Position numbers and translations under genes: made by a program. Below the pieces are notes generated by a model, which was not told where the DNA came from, searched no databases, and was given only the letters and a program-made list of their open reading frames with translations. From positions 496,001 to 560,000 of the forward strand of contig VXAU01001099.1 of NCBI GenBank assembly GCA_013399695.1: a DNA stretch of 64,000 bases. Direction: 5' to 3'. The DNA is from Formicarius rufipectus (Eukaryota; Chordata; Aves; Passeriformes; Formicariidae). Each line of letters starts with the position of its first letter. Position 1 is the stretch's first letter. Shown in pieces: positions 49,501 through 63,110 of this stretch.

Positions 49501-52500
49501 AAGCTAAGGTTATTGTTTTGCCTGTGGAATCAAAATATGCTGAGAGAGCATGTTATTCCCCAGACTTAGAGGTTTATTGCGTTTCTAATTCACACCTAAG
49601 GTCACCATATGTCAAGTGAGTATGCCTTCTGCCTCCATGGCTACAGTCATCATTTTAACTCTAACGTTAAATAGTCCTAGATTGGAACAATACTGTCTTA
49701 GAAACAGTGAAGTTTAGTGCTTATAGCAGAAGATTGGTCTTCTGATTGAAGATGGAAAATGAAATATTCTGGTTCCATCTTTGGGTTTGTCAGACTCCAA
49801 AATCATATGAGTGATTCAATCACTCCGGACCTTTGTTTTCACACAAGCAAGTCAAACAATTAAAAGCTTTGAATAAACAAAGTAAACAAAGCTAGCACAG
49901 CAACAACAGAGTCTTCTCTATTGGTGAAAGTTAATAAATTAATCAATCTTTCAACAAATTTCATTCAGCATTTAAAAATACAATTTGAGGTTTGAAATCA
50001 GTTACTTGTGACCTGACAGGATCACACCATGATGGCAATGCTTCCTATGATTAAAACATTAATGTGAATTTGGCCACACAATTGTCATTCCTTGTCATTT
50101 AAGGAGTCTCATAGTTAAGCAGCCATAATTGTCCTTTGGGTGTTATCTTAAATACATTAAAAAAGAAATTGAATGCTTTTACCACATTATAGCTGGGACA
50201 CTTTTTCAAAGCTAATTTCTATGTCTGTGAATTATTCATAACACACTTCAAACAAGCTCTTCTGCATAAGGTAATTGACCTTGTCTGCATGAAGCACCTA
50301 CTACCTTGCCTTGGGATAATTAAATCTATGATTTGGCCCATTATTCAAAGGTAATGTCTTTTCATTAGGTTAGGCAATATATTATCACTCAACTAGTCAC
50401 CTAATTCTGCGTTTAGCGTATTCAAGTTTTCACTATTTTGTCATAGGTTACACTCATAATGGCAATATCTCACATTTAGTAGCAGTATAACAGTAAGACA
50501 GCATTTTCTTGATAAATGGAAGTAGGACTTTGAGGATTACAATTTCAAGATTTACTTGTGTGTTTGCAGCCTCAGTTGGGTTTGTTTTTCCTGTGTGTAA
50601 AAGCAGGAAAGGGTGTCTGTTCAGTGAAAACTAATGTCAGGTCAAAACTCAGGTACAACTTACATACCAGCTGGCAGTAGTTATGCCAATGCATGTACTC
50701 TTCAGAGGAAACACTTGTGTGCTGTTGAAAGGCATGCTAAATCACATGCATTACATATATATAACACTTCTACAGAGGTTTATTTTGCAGTGTAGAGAAA
50801 CTCTTGATTGGTCTGCCATCCAAGGATGCAATTAGAAATGCTGGCAGTTGATCAGGCTAGCTCTGAACCATGATGGCCTTCGTTGTAACAGACTATTATT
50901 AGGACTCAATTTGCTGCTACATATTCCCTGGAAAGATCTTGTTCAGTGAAGATCAAAGTAACTGATTATTTTTTGCATATGCATGGAGTGAAAATCTCTG
51001 AGAAAAAAAGATAAACAGTTGAGCACCCATCTCTTTCCTGTGCTCCAACTACTTTGAAACACTCCAGCAGAATAAAGCAGCTCTGAATCTATTTTAGTCA
51101 GTTATTGACAAAGTCATCCTGCATGAGTAAAACCTGAGTGGCACAGGGATCCAGAGGAGCTCCTGCAATCAACCCCTCTCCTGGCTCCAAAAACTGGCCA
51201 GAGATAGTATTCTAATTCACATTACACCACTCCAGTAACCAGGTCGAAAGATGCTTTTCCACCCTTCTCTCATCAGTAGTGTGGAGGATACCTCTCTATT
51301 CGAACAAGAGAGTAAAGTCTTTTTCAATCTGTCAGTGCTTAAGTGTTTAGATGTTGATTTCAGATACTGCATTAACAAACTATGGATAAACTTGTTAGCT
51401 TGTCTACATAGCTGCATTTTTAAAATGTTTCTGTGTTTTGTAGTTTGTTTAACACTAAAGTGGAATTTAACAGAAGATGTAATAACTAAGGAGTTAATCC
51501 ACCATCCTACTTCCCTAAATCAGTATAAATACACTGAATCCAGTGGAACTGATCCTGCATATCTTTGAGCTTCGCAATTTTTTAGTCGAATCATTTGTTA
51601 TTGTAGCTTGTCTCAAGCTATCCATTAATAGAACGTTATGATCATGTTAGCTATTCAAAGCTTTTTAATCATGTTATACAAACACAGTGTAGTCTATGAA
51701 TTGTTTATCTTGATTAGACATTGTTTGAGTGTTCACTTAAAATCATGAACCATTGTTTTAGAATAGAAATAAAGACAAGGGCATCAAAAGGATGTCAAGG
51801 TGTGACACTGAACATTTACTCTGAAGGCCTTTGGTTAAATTCCTATTTGCATGAGTATTCACAAACAATCTGTTCATGCCTCAGGAACATTTCTCAGAAG
51901 AAAAAATATCTCAGTATCATGGTCCTAAGTAATATAAAAAAAGGGACTATGAAAATTATCAAAGTGAAATGGAAAAGAAATTCTAGTAGGACAGGAAAAA
52001 ATAGTTGACATATATCAACTAAAAGAAAGTAGCCAAGGGAAATACTGTTCTAAGCAAGATAACTTGCAACTGGCCTGGCTGCTACATCATATTTCATAAT
52101 GGCTGACTGCCTTCCACTGTGTAACTACAGTTGTGTACTGCACATTGATGGCTCCTGTCGCTATAAGAGGGTTATGTTTACCCATTAGCTTCTGCTTCTG
52201 TGCCACAACTCAGCAACTATGATATTATAATGGTTCTAATGGTCTGTTTCACTTTGTTCATTTACCTATTAATTTTGGAAATGGCATATTTCACGGAACG
52301 TAAATTTCATCCTCTGAAAACATGGCAACCTGTAGTACAATATGGTCAGGCAGATTCTGGAGCTTTGTACAGAACTCAAATGAGCTGTCCAGGGCAGCAT
52401 TTTGCAAAGAACATGCCTCCCTCTGGAGGCATTGGTCGTATCTAAGGTGTTACTTCAGCAGTAACAGGATGTAATTATTCACTCAATAAAATTCTGCCTC

Positions 52501-54765
52501 TATCAAGTAGGTACTTCTAATGGTCTTCAGATTGACTGGTGGCCCTAGTGTGTCTCACAGAGGTAGTAAACAAAATGTAACACAATCTCTTTGTCTGAAT
52601 CCAGAACACAAGTGTGAGGTGGGAAGGAAGTGACCTAGAAAGCTGTTGCTGCTTTTAACATGGAGGCTCTGGAAACAGGACCACAGAACCTGAAAAATGT
52701 TCACTGCAGGAGAACCTTTCCCAGTTCAGTGATAGATATTACAGTGGTAAAACAAATGGACCAAACTTACTTTTCATAGTCAGAGAAAAAGCCAAAGGTA
52801 GCTAAAACAGAGGCTACTTCAGAAGAAAACAACTTGTGCTAGAATCCCACCCTCTGCTGTTACATTAGCATTCAGTCATAAAGATTTATCTCCAAAAAAT
52901 GGCACCTAAACTTCTGCCACACAACATAGTTTTATGTGGATGAAATCTGAGAGCTTGAAATCACAGTGACAATGAGAGGCAAACAAATGCTAATGAACAG
53001 AAAACCTTTAGGTCAAAGGGGAAAAGAGTAAACTGCTATTCTGTCCTGTACCAGGCCTGACAATGATCCATCTATACCAAAAAGTGAATTACAGCCAGCC
53101 TTCACTCTTGTTTTCCTCCTAACCTATTTACACATGTCTACATAGATATGTAAACACAAAAGAGCTCACTCTCTCTGTATGAATAGATAACTTTATGGAC
53201 TGTACTGACCATTTGAATCAGCAGATAAGAAAAAAGATGATATTTAAAGAAAACATATCATGAAATTAATGTCACTTTTTCTTCAGAACCACTTTTCAGA
53301 TGTCTAATCATTTTTTTGGAACAGTCCATCACAGGCTAGGACACATCAGTAGAACAAACGTGTCAGATCCAAATTAGGTTCAATAATATCAAATTGAGAA
53401 AAAGAATAGCCAGGAATCATTATCATCCTTTTCTTCCTACCAACAAGTGTCAATACAAACATTTTGAACCTATTGAATAAAACAACCTGGACAAAAAGAA
53501 CAGAAAATAGCTACTGATTGCACACTAAGCTACTGGGAGAACAATTCATGTACTATTAACGTTAACATTGAAATCACTACATGTTGTAAATTAGAAATGT
53601 AATTTTGAACTTTCTTTGGTGAATGGAAGATTTTGAGAAAGGGAGACAAGGAACTAATCATCCTATAAAGAAAAAGGCAGCATATGAAGCAGACAGACAC
53701 TGAATTTAGCACAGCAACATGTATCCAAAGATCTTTGAAATACTGATAGGTAGTGATGAAGTTCATTTGAGTTTAGGATGTACATCTGGTTTAAGTTTTT
53801 GTTCCTATCCTGAGGAAGAAAGACATTTCTGTGTCTTGCATGATGAGAAAATATGTGTATCTGCATCTCATTTTAGCACAAATAAAGATTTACTTCTAGT
53901 GCTAGGACACTTGGAGTCAGGAGAAACTGTATAGAACTCTCTAAAGTCTGTTGATTTTAGCATGCCTCAGATATTAATCACCTGGTTATCTAGATAAATG
54001 AGACATTGAAACATGCTATATGAATGTTTGTGCATATCTGTGCTTATCTTTCCCAAAAACCTCTAAAGAAGAAAGAAAGGGCTGTCCATATTGCATCCAG
54101 TGTCTTAACAAAGTAGACTTGAGGTTCCTACACCTCTCCCTTTAAAATCAACCACTGCAGAAAAGCAAAATCCTAACACTGCCTGGGAGGTAAAGAGGAA
54201 AAAGTTAGGATGCCTGACTGAAACCTGAGATTGGTAGTAGTATTCCTGGGTTGCAGTGCAGAGTCACAGCTTTCTCCCGCTACCTGGCTGAATACACCTA
54301 AAATCCCATTATGGCCCACCTGAATATGCCATTACCTTCCTTGTAATTTGGTAGGTCCATAAAAGATCCCAGAATCACATCTTCCTTGCTAAATCAGCAT
54401 AAAGGTATTAATCAATTCACTAGAAAAAACAAAGGTACCATTATGGTACACGTTCATTCTTCCATTAGTAGCAGAAGGGTAAGGTAGAAGAGGTACCTAT
54501 ATAAATCTTATACTTGGAGTGAAAGACTTCAGAGGTGTTCACTGGGAGGAAACACTCTTCTTAAGGTAATTTTTGCAGTTGAACAAATTTGGCCATTGAT
54601 TTTAGAGTGGTACATTCAAATAGATCTAATGGCTCTTACCAGTTTCAGGCCAAATTGGCATCAGCTGCAGTCTGATGTCTCAATTTTCTTTTCTCCTAAA
54701 CAGGAAAACTACCTTTAGAGGAGAACTGCATAGATTAACTGGTTAACTTTTCTAACAGCTAAGTT

Positions 54766-54803
54766 TAAAAAAACCAAACCAAACCAAACCAAAAAGCCCC
54801 AAC
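54766..54803 (+). repeat. (AAACC)n short tandem repeat
   Basis: Four consecutive AAACC-type units, then AAAAAGCCCC. Confidence 0.92.
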
Positions 54804-56779
54804 AATTTTCTTCTGGGACTTTTGAATTCTGCTCTTGAGAGGAGAGAAAGAAGGTTCTTGATGTTGCTTTGAGTCCTGGGCAGCTCAGGCGGGAATATAC
54901 CCCTTGTCTAAACCAGTCTGAGCCTTCCTCCTCTCAAAGGGCCTTGGACAAAATTCAGGCTCAAAAGCTTTTTGCTCTTTGTTCTCAAACTTTCTTGCCC
55001 AGCAGATATAAAAAAATCTCTAAAGAAGGTTTTAAAAGGGTTATTTTCTTCAAGGTCATCACATCTTTCTAGCTACTTGTCAAGTTTCAGTGAAATCTGG
55101 TCCTCTCCAACTCAGTCCAGGTTGAGGGGATGTAAACAATTCTCAATTTCTTTTAGATACTTCTTGGAAGTAGGAGGAAACACAAAATATTTTAATTTTT
55201 TTTTCCCCAAGGTCTGGAGACATTTTCTCCAAGCTTGCTTACCCTTAACAGACACTCAGAAGAGTTACTTTATGCTCCCCTTTAACACCAGATAGTTTGC
55301 ATAAGAGTATTTAGTTTAATGATTTGCTTTAAGGAGGTTTCTATTCTGTTTCAGTTTGAATACCAAACATAAAGTAATCTCAAAACATAGCCTTCACCTA
55401 ATCTTCATTTTTTCTTTTGTCCTGTCTTTGTTGTCACACTTTCAAATACAGAAAATGCATTTTTCACAGGTTATCTTCACACTGTAATAGGGTAAAGTTT
55501 CTGGACATCAGATTTACAAGCAGTGAATGTGAGCTCTAATCTATTCTATACAAAGTAAAAACTTGAGTCCTTTTTCCAAATATTTTTTTTTCTCATATAT
55601 GTGAAAAAGTGAACCCAAGAAGCTCATAAAACTGAGAGATTACAGCCCCAAATGCTCTTCTATACTCAAAAATAAGGTAAATAAAGATGTAAATTACTAT
55701 TGTTTCATTCACATGGCATCGTAGTAGAAGAGGTCAGATGAGAACTCTTCCACCACTCTGATTTACATCTTTTATTTTTAAGAATCAGAAAACATTGCTC
55801 TATGAACTGGCCCAAATTTGACAGAAAAATTAGTTTAATGTCAGGAAGGCACTCTGGGTCTAATGGAGCCCAAGATGCTCAAAGTAGGACAGCTGAATGA
55901 AGCAGACAAATGGAAGTGTGATGAGAACACACTCCCTGCTGTGGCTCTAATGAGGGAGAAGGAACACTTTTCTGCTCAGGCAGCAGTCCTGCTTTCTTTC
56001 TTGGATGGTGGACAGGTTGCTGTCATAGCTAATGACTCATTAATATAACAAACCATCGATTAGCTGTTTGTCTCTAATCGCCATTATTTACTAATTGTAA
56101 ACAATATGCTGAGTACTGCAAACTAAAAAAAAAAAATAAAATACTATCACTGCTCATGATTAAGGAAACGCTGGAATAGCATGAAATAATTCTGTAATTC
56201 TTTCCTTCTTCAAACTGTATGTATGAATAGCTTACACAACTGGGTTTCTCCAGCCAGGAGTATCATTAAGACATTTTTGGCTCTGGTATACATGTACATC
56301 TCATAAAATTATCCATTTCCAGACTCTCATTTGCACAGCAGAATTCCCTAAAGTCAATGCTTTGCCATGCCCCAGCTATGAGCACTTACACTATCCCATA
56401 GGTTTCACAGGCTGAGAAAAATATGTCATCAACTTTACTCCAAACCAGAGGTTCTTAGGGATCAGAAGTTCCAAATTAACAGATTACAGCGGTTAAGTAG
56501 ACATCTTGCAGCATCATTTCACAGCTCTGACTTCCTTACACCACCACCAATAATAGCGCATGCAATGAATTCCAGAATTCAGACTCAAAATCTGGTGTCT
56601 GGATTGACATTTCATTTACCTGTCCTATGTGCCTTCATTAATACCCCTTATCAAGTTTCCTGTATATTGAAAAAGATCATTTCCATGTCAGTAAAAGACA
56701 GTAGATCTATTCAGTTTGGAGTGACAAATTTCTTTTCTAGGCAAACCGTAAAAGGCCTTTTAAAATAAAATAAACATGT

Positions 56780-56880
56780 AAAAAAACCAAAACAAAAACA
56801 AAAACCCCAAAACAAAAACCAACCAAACAAAAAAACCCAAAACAAAACAAACAAACAAAAAAACCCCCAAAAAATGCAAA
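56780..56880 (+). repeat. A/C-rich low-complexity tract
   Basis: About 100 bp composed almost only of A and C: AAAAC, AACC and AAAC units. Confidence 0.93.
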
Positions 56881-57918
56881 ATTGCTCCTTAGACTTACAA
56901 AATCAAATCATTCAAGTGAGACAAAAACCGAAACAAACCACAACAAAAAGAGCAACTTAAATATCAGCGTCAACAGAAGAATCATGGCTGTATTCCATAA
57001 AAGCAAACAAGAGTTACCCATGCAAGCTCTCACCTCACTGCTCTATCAGCCCTTATTTTGGGAAGTGTTTTTAAATTCACATGACACATTGTGTCTAAGG
57101 AAAACACAAGTAATGGTGCTCCAGTCCACTGGAGCAGTCCCAGGAGACTCATGCCCTTTTGGTGTGACTTCAGCATTATGTCAGGCACCATTACGGGACT
57201 GCCCTCTCACAGCAGGATTCAAGGCAGGAGCTTGCTTTCCTTCCACTGGGATAGAAGTCATCCATAGAAGTGTGTGGCTGAGCAAGGGTTTCCTCCCATG
57301 GTTTTCCCATCATTTGGCCTCTTGGCTGCATTTTGATCTCAGAGAAACACAACAGGACTGGATGAGAAGCAAGCAGCTGCCATTCCTTCTCTGGTAGCTA
57401 TAACACACCATACCTCAGTTTCAGTCAGGAGGGATTGTACAGGGCAAGGGAAGTAAAGGGTCAGAAATTGGGATAATGATATTTCCATTACTCACAGGTG
57501 TATACACGCGAGATGCCATGTTACCTCCCCCATGCAGCAGGCTTTTTATTCTGCTTAGATCACCTGCATTTTAATCAGCTGCACACTAAAAACAACATAG
57601 CATCTTTTAAAATGGTCTCTATATCTCTCCCTCCAAATAAGGGGGTATGCTGCATTAGTGGGGCCAACTCTGTTGCAAAGTCTCTATATACAGCACAAGT
57701 TATCTAAAACAGTGCTTGTGAAGAAAGCTGTCAGTACTGCCACTTCGGAGGGGAGAGACAAGGTATGGTGCTGGAAACATAGATGGAAAGTCAATCATTC
57801 TTAAGAAAGGGATCCTAATTACCCAGGAATAATCACAGTGTACAATCTACCCCTTCCAGCTATCCACCACTCCTTTCAGCATGAGCCATTTTTTGAGGGC
57901 GGATTGCCCTGTTCCATG

Positions 57919-58022
57919 TTATTTTGAGCCACGACAAATAGTCTCCTAGTAATGCAATAACAATTTAAAGTTATTTTGTGCAAGAACAAATAGTCCCCTG
58001 GTAGTGCAATAACAATTTCAAG
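57919..58022. repeat. 52-bp tandem duplication, two copies
   Basis: 57919-57970 and 57971-58022 align without gaps, with 8 differences by eye (about 85% identity). Both begin TTATTTTG and end CAATTT(A/C)AAG. No known repeat recognised. Confidence 0.9.
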
Positions 58023-58389
58023 TACCTAGAATGATAAACTAGAAATTATATCTAAAAGGCAGAAAATATTACTGAGCAAAACTCCATTGGTAAATGACTG
58101 CTTGTTATGGGTCACTTGAGATCACCTCATGATACATCTATGTAAAATACTTCATGAGAACCCAGGTTTCACACTCCTTCCTCCATAAAGATTTGCACTG
58201 CTCTAAAAAGTGGTGTCCACACTATATGAAACCTTGGTGCAAATACTAGAGCTAGTGAAAGCCAAAGAAGAGTAGCTAAGAGCAGTATAAAAGCACTGGA
58301 TGAGCACAAGACTGTGTTTCACTGCATCCTGCAATACAAAAACTCAGTGCACTGAACAAAACAGCAGTTAAAAACATATAAAAAAAACA

Positions 58390-58570
58390 GCAAGTGGGGA
58401 ACTCCTGGAACTTGCTTTCCTAGGAAGCTGTAGAGGCAGGCAACATAATGAAGTTCAAAAAGTGATTAGACAAGTTTATGAAGAACAGATCCACAGTAGG
58501 CACTAAAAGGGATTGGCAATAGCATAATCTCCAATGCCCTTAACTGAGCAATGGTGGGTGATGGTGACAT
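58390..58570 (+). mobile_element. Possible old L3/CR1-type repeat 3' region
   Basis: The text GGAACTCCTGGAACTTGCTT, then AAGTTCAAAAAGTGATTAG and ACAAGTTTATGAAGAAC, followed by the GGGTGATGG-type end, resembles a widespread amniote repeat 3' region of the CR1/L3 group. Divergence is high and the boundaries are approximate. The family assignment is from memory of the consensus style, not from a search. Confidence 0.4.
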
Positions 58571-61500
58571 ATTGAGGGACGTGCTAAAGACATTGACTTG
58601 TGTGCTCACCTCAAGCTGCATCTCGTCAGCAGCCACTACTTGGAGGCAGGACCCTGAAGGACATTTCTCAGCACCTTGTGCTTTGACATCACTGGTCTAA
58701 TCTGGAACTAAGGAGGGAGCCTGCACAGACAAAGCTCTAGCAACATACAGGGCATAGATAAAAAGACACTGAATTGTCTGAGCAGAAGAATTAAGTCTGA
58801 AGTCTACATTCAGAAATTAGGACACGGTCTCTGCTGTGAGGTAGCGCTACACCTTTCCCTATAATAGGGAGTAACAAAATGCAAATGCAGTGGTTCACCA
58901 GTGAGTGCAAACAGCTGCCAGGTATAAGGGGTCACAGACCTGGTGACAGCATGTGATGCAGCTTGGCATTGAGATACGGGATGGCTTGGGAGGCAAAGTG
59001 GAGAGGAGGAAATAGAAAAATAGAAATAGTACAAGTCATAAAATAGTAGGACTCAACCAGACCATAAGAGGGACAGGTAGAAAGTTCAGGGAAGAGGTGT
59101 GTAGTTTATGATGGATGTTTGAAATCAAAGCTTAAGGTGACATGGTGTGGGAACTCTACTGGCAAGAGGAAAATAAGGAAGAAGGCATGAAAACTGCACC
59201 TCCTACAGACATTCCTATTTCTTTGATTTTGCTCTATGACTGATCTTTTCTCAGTTCCTTCCTACACAAATGTGTTATGAACTTGACAGACTGTCGGCCA
59301 AGTATTGTAAAGCAAGCTACCCTGCCACTGATACAGCCCTCAGTGTGCTAAGTCCTTGATAAGGTGGATATGAGGCAGCTTCCCAAATGCTAAGCATTTT
59401 GAGTACACCCACTGCTTCTAGAAAACTGAGCAAATACAATCAGAGCCAAGGGTTTATTCAGTTAATAAAGTATTTTCATACCTTCAAGGTCTTGTATGCT
59501 AACAGTTTAATTAAACATGAATCTGCACACATTGTACATTTACTCTTTTCCTAGATATTGCCTGAAATGCTCCATAAAAAAATGAAATCAAAAGCCCAGG
59601 ACAATACATTTCTTGTCATAGCCTCAGAATATAGCACATTTAGAGGTAGTCCAAGCTCTTGTCCCCTCCTCTCCTGCTAGCTTGACTTGGTCTCTATTTC
59701 TAGGGATAAGGTGGCAGTAAAGTCTGAATCTTTTCCTAATTAATGCCAGCTGTCAGATTTGCTCCAGTTATGTGTCTCTGCGAATAGACATGGAAAAGTC
59801 ACAAGCAACTTGCAATTACTGGTCACATAAATTTCATTTGCCTGCACCATAAGAAAGCCAGCTATTTCTTTGATGAACAGACATCCATTCTGATGTTCAC
59901 AAACCTCCTGAAAAATCTGTCTGATGGAAGAGATGTACAAAAATGCAGTTCAGGGCAATTTAATTTTTGCTTTCAAAGACATGCTTGCAGCTAAGCCGCA
60001 GTATGACAGTGAGAACTGATAAGCCTGTTCCAGACAGCAGGAGGTGGAGATGAGTAAACTCCTTTGCCAACTGGCAGATTGCATGTCTGACACATTGCAG
60101 ATGTAAATCCAAGTAACTCAATGGGGATACTACGCTCAATCACACCCGCTGGGGATATGCCTGAGTCTTCAGGGCAAGAGGGAGTAGGAAGAGAAGAAAG
60201 ACAAATTTCTTGATATAAACTGGAACAATTTTATGCCAGACAGGAGCCTCCCTGGGTTTGTCTCTGAGGCAGCCCAGAGTGCCTTGCTTGTCCCTTCACC
60301 CCATGTCGAAGCTGTGAAAGCCAAAATTGCTATGTAACAACATTCAGCTTTGCTGGAGAGTAACACTATGAATGCAAGAGGAAAGAGAAATCTTTTTTTA
60401 TTGCTTCCTGTGAAACATGATAATGTTTAGATCGTGAAGACAAAGATTTGGTGTGTTGGTGCTATCAGCTGAAATATCCTAATCAGGTGTTCCATATCCT
60501 TAGGTAAATTAGGAAAATATTCCTCTGGGATATGCCCTTCCATCAGGCATTCACCACCGGGCTCAGTCCAGAGGTATTAGTGAGTAGTGATACTCAGCAA
60601 GCTGTATTGGGTCAGGTAACATTTCTTGCTGCCTTATGAATGCAGTATTGCCATCGATACATGTACAATGTACATCAACTTCCTTAAGGAAGATCTGAAG
60701 AGGGTTCATTAACTGCAATTATACATTATGATACCCTGGCAACACAGACAAAATGCAGTGCTTCAGGCATCCAAAACCCTAGGCCAAATCAAGAAACAAA
60801 ATCCAAGAGTTTTGATCTTTGTTCTTTTCTTTTGTTGCTCTGGCCCCAAATCAAACTCTCCAGTAACTTCTGGTCATAAACAACACAGGTGAGAACATTC
60901 ATCAGCAAGTTCAGCAAAACACCCCAAGATTGCACTTGTAGCTCATCTTCAAGTTTAGGACTGGAAATTTTTTAAGTCTTACAACTCTTCAATACATCTG
61001 GGTCTGTAGGCTCTTCTATAATATATTAGCAGTTCACCTCAAAATTTATATAAATTCATAGAACTTTTAAGACTTTGAGGAAAATAATGCCTTTCTAACA
61101 CTTAAAAATACTGCTAAGAACAAATTACCCTTATCTTTTCATTTCAAGAACTGAAACATTTTATTTTTGAGCGTGTTCCACATCTTGTGAAACATAAAGC
61201 CTTAGACTACTGAGATAGTTCAGGATCAAAAATTGAAAATTTTTAAGTGCAATTAAAAAGCATACAAAATGAAGAAAAAAAGAGGGGAAAGTGACAATGT
61301 CTGCCAAAATCACAGCAATGGGTTGTATTTTTTTTTCCCTTTGTCAACTGGAACTGTTCTAGAGAGCAATGAGTTGTGCAATTCTTAAGTGGCGACCTAT
61401 CAGGACCACAGCGGAACTGGAACAACTGCAAGGGCACAGACTGGACTGCTGGACACCATCCCCATGTCCTCTCCTTTGAAGAATCTGAGTCACAGCTTTG

Positions 61501-61627
61501 GTCCTGGACAAGCGGAGAATGAGTTGCCCGTCAGGAACTATCTTAACCAGTCTGTCTGTTGTTTGATAGCTTTAGCCCTGAAGACGGGCAGTTTTCACAC
61601 TGTCAATTTACACAAGGTTCTAATTAA

Positions 61628-61713
61628 GGGTGGGGTGTGTGGGGTTTTTTTGTTTGTTTGTTTTCTTTGTTTGGGGTTTTGGTGTGTTTGTTTGTTTATG
61701 TGTTTGTTTTCTC
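61628..61713 (-). repeat. G/T-rich low-complexity tract on the plus strand
   Basis: (TTTG)n and GGGGTTTT repeats. This is the reverse-orientation counterpart of the A/C-rich tracts elsewhere in the window. Confidence 0.9.
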
Positions 61714-62861
61714 AAAGGTTTGTATTCTTAAGAAGTGTCCCTAGCTTTAGAGAGGCCCCAGATACAATGGGTATCTCAAAACACATTCATAGTGTATGTT
61801 CCTGAATACATATGACCAAGTGCCTCACAGAAAAGTGCAAAAATAAATACATGCAGGCCTGCTCTAATATTGTGGCATTCATCCTTAAAAAATATTACAG
61901 AAATAACCCCTGTGGAATATTATCTTTATATCATCTCATTTGTGGTGTGGAATACAGAAGCCAGCCACACTGAAAGTATTTTTAAGACATCAATTTCTCC
62001 TCTTTATGAGCAGCTAATACCCACATTTTGTTTTCCCTTGGTGATCTACCCTGCATGCTGATATTAACATTTCATTCTTTAAAAAAATGATCAGCAATAC
62101 AGTTCTTGGCTGGTAAGTCTGATGATAACAAAAGACATAACTCACAGTTTTAAAAATAAACTGACTGTAAGGCATCTGATTACTGGATCCATAAACATTC
62201 AGTGTTACAGTAACTTTGTTGGAACCAGGAGGGTTTTTGATACATCTCATTAGGCAATGTGTTTTTAACACAATAGGAAATCCCATTTCAAGCTCCCCTT
62301 CAGGCTTTCTCTGGGATGTCTTCTAAACCACTAACAAATGTAAGATTAGCTAATATTCAAAGAATCACCAGGATCACACAGACATTACAAGTAACCAAAG
62401 GAGATTTTGAAGACATTCAGGAGCCTGCCCCTAATGCTATTCATCTCTCTGAATAAGTAAACTTAAAATCCTGACATCGAGACAGAGTTGAATGGAAGGC
62501 AGATATCCTGGAGAGACACCGGAAATTTGGTACTTCAGAGAAACATAAATTGATCAGACCCTCTGCTTTTTTTCTGATACAGTAAATCAGGACAAAAAAA
62601 AAGATATTATTACAAGGGGAAAGCTAGTTCTGACCCAGAAACTGTACTACCAAGCATCTTAAACATGATACCCAGGGCTGTGGGACTCAAAAGAGGGTAC
62701 ACTTCTCCCCTTCATAACATTAATAGTTGGGAGGCGTCTGGGTGCTTTTTATCTTTAACATACAGATAGAAACAGTAAATTAATAAGCACTTCTATTTGC
62801 CATCAGCTAAGTACAGTTTTCGTGGTTTCTAGGCAGCACCTTCCATCATGGAAGTTTTCAG

Positions 62862-62889
62862 AGTCTGCGCATGCCTGAATGCGCAGACT
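62862..62889. repeat. Perfect inverted repeat (11-bp arms, 6-nt loop)
   Basis: AGTCTGCGCAT, loop GCCTGA, then ATGCGCAGACT. The arms are exact reverse complements and unusually CpG-bearing for this intron. A second palindrome, TTCCAT-C-ATGGAA, lies just upstream at 62841-62853. Confidence 0.95.
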
Positions 62890-63110
62890 GGGAATTCCCC
62901 TGTGGAGTTCGTACCCTCTTGCACTAGAGGACAAGCACTGCATAGTGCTATTCAAGAAGTTAAAAGGTTTCTCACTCCATTCCGTATTGCTACTATTAAT
63001 ATTGTGTTAGGTTTTTCTTTTTCTTCCTTCTCCTCAGTTGCAGTGTGGCATGTACCTGCTTTATAATCAATAAGAGTTAAGAAGAAAACATTTGGGATCA
63101 TGGCACTTAC

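Larger units (their letters stand above)
35834..63110 (-). other. 27.3 kb intron between exons A and B
   Basis: This is the longest intron in the window and has no recognisable coding exon. It contains an imperfect hairpin-forming pair of palindromes near the donor end (62841-62889), G/T- and A/C-rich simple tracts, a 52-bp tandem duplication near 57.9 kb and an L3/CR1-like fragment near 58.4 kb. It also holds a CR1 fragment near 44.4 kb, a (CT)n(AT)n(CT)n microsatellite near 38.3 kb, and AT-rich motif-dense sequence around 49.8-50.4 kb. Several open frames of 100-171 codons occur but resemble no family I know. An unannotated alternative exon cannot be excluded by eye. Confidence 0.85.

Noticed and set aside
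56882..57397. 171-codon plus-strand open frame
   Set aside because: No domain or family recognised, no flanking splice sites or promoter. It directly follows an A/C-rich tract and sits deep in an intron.
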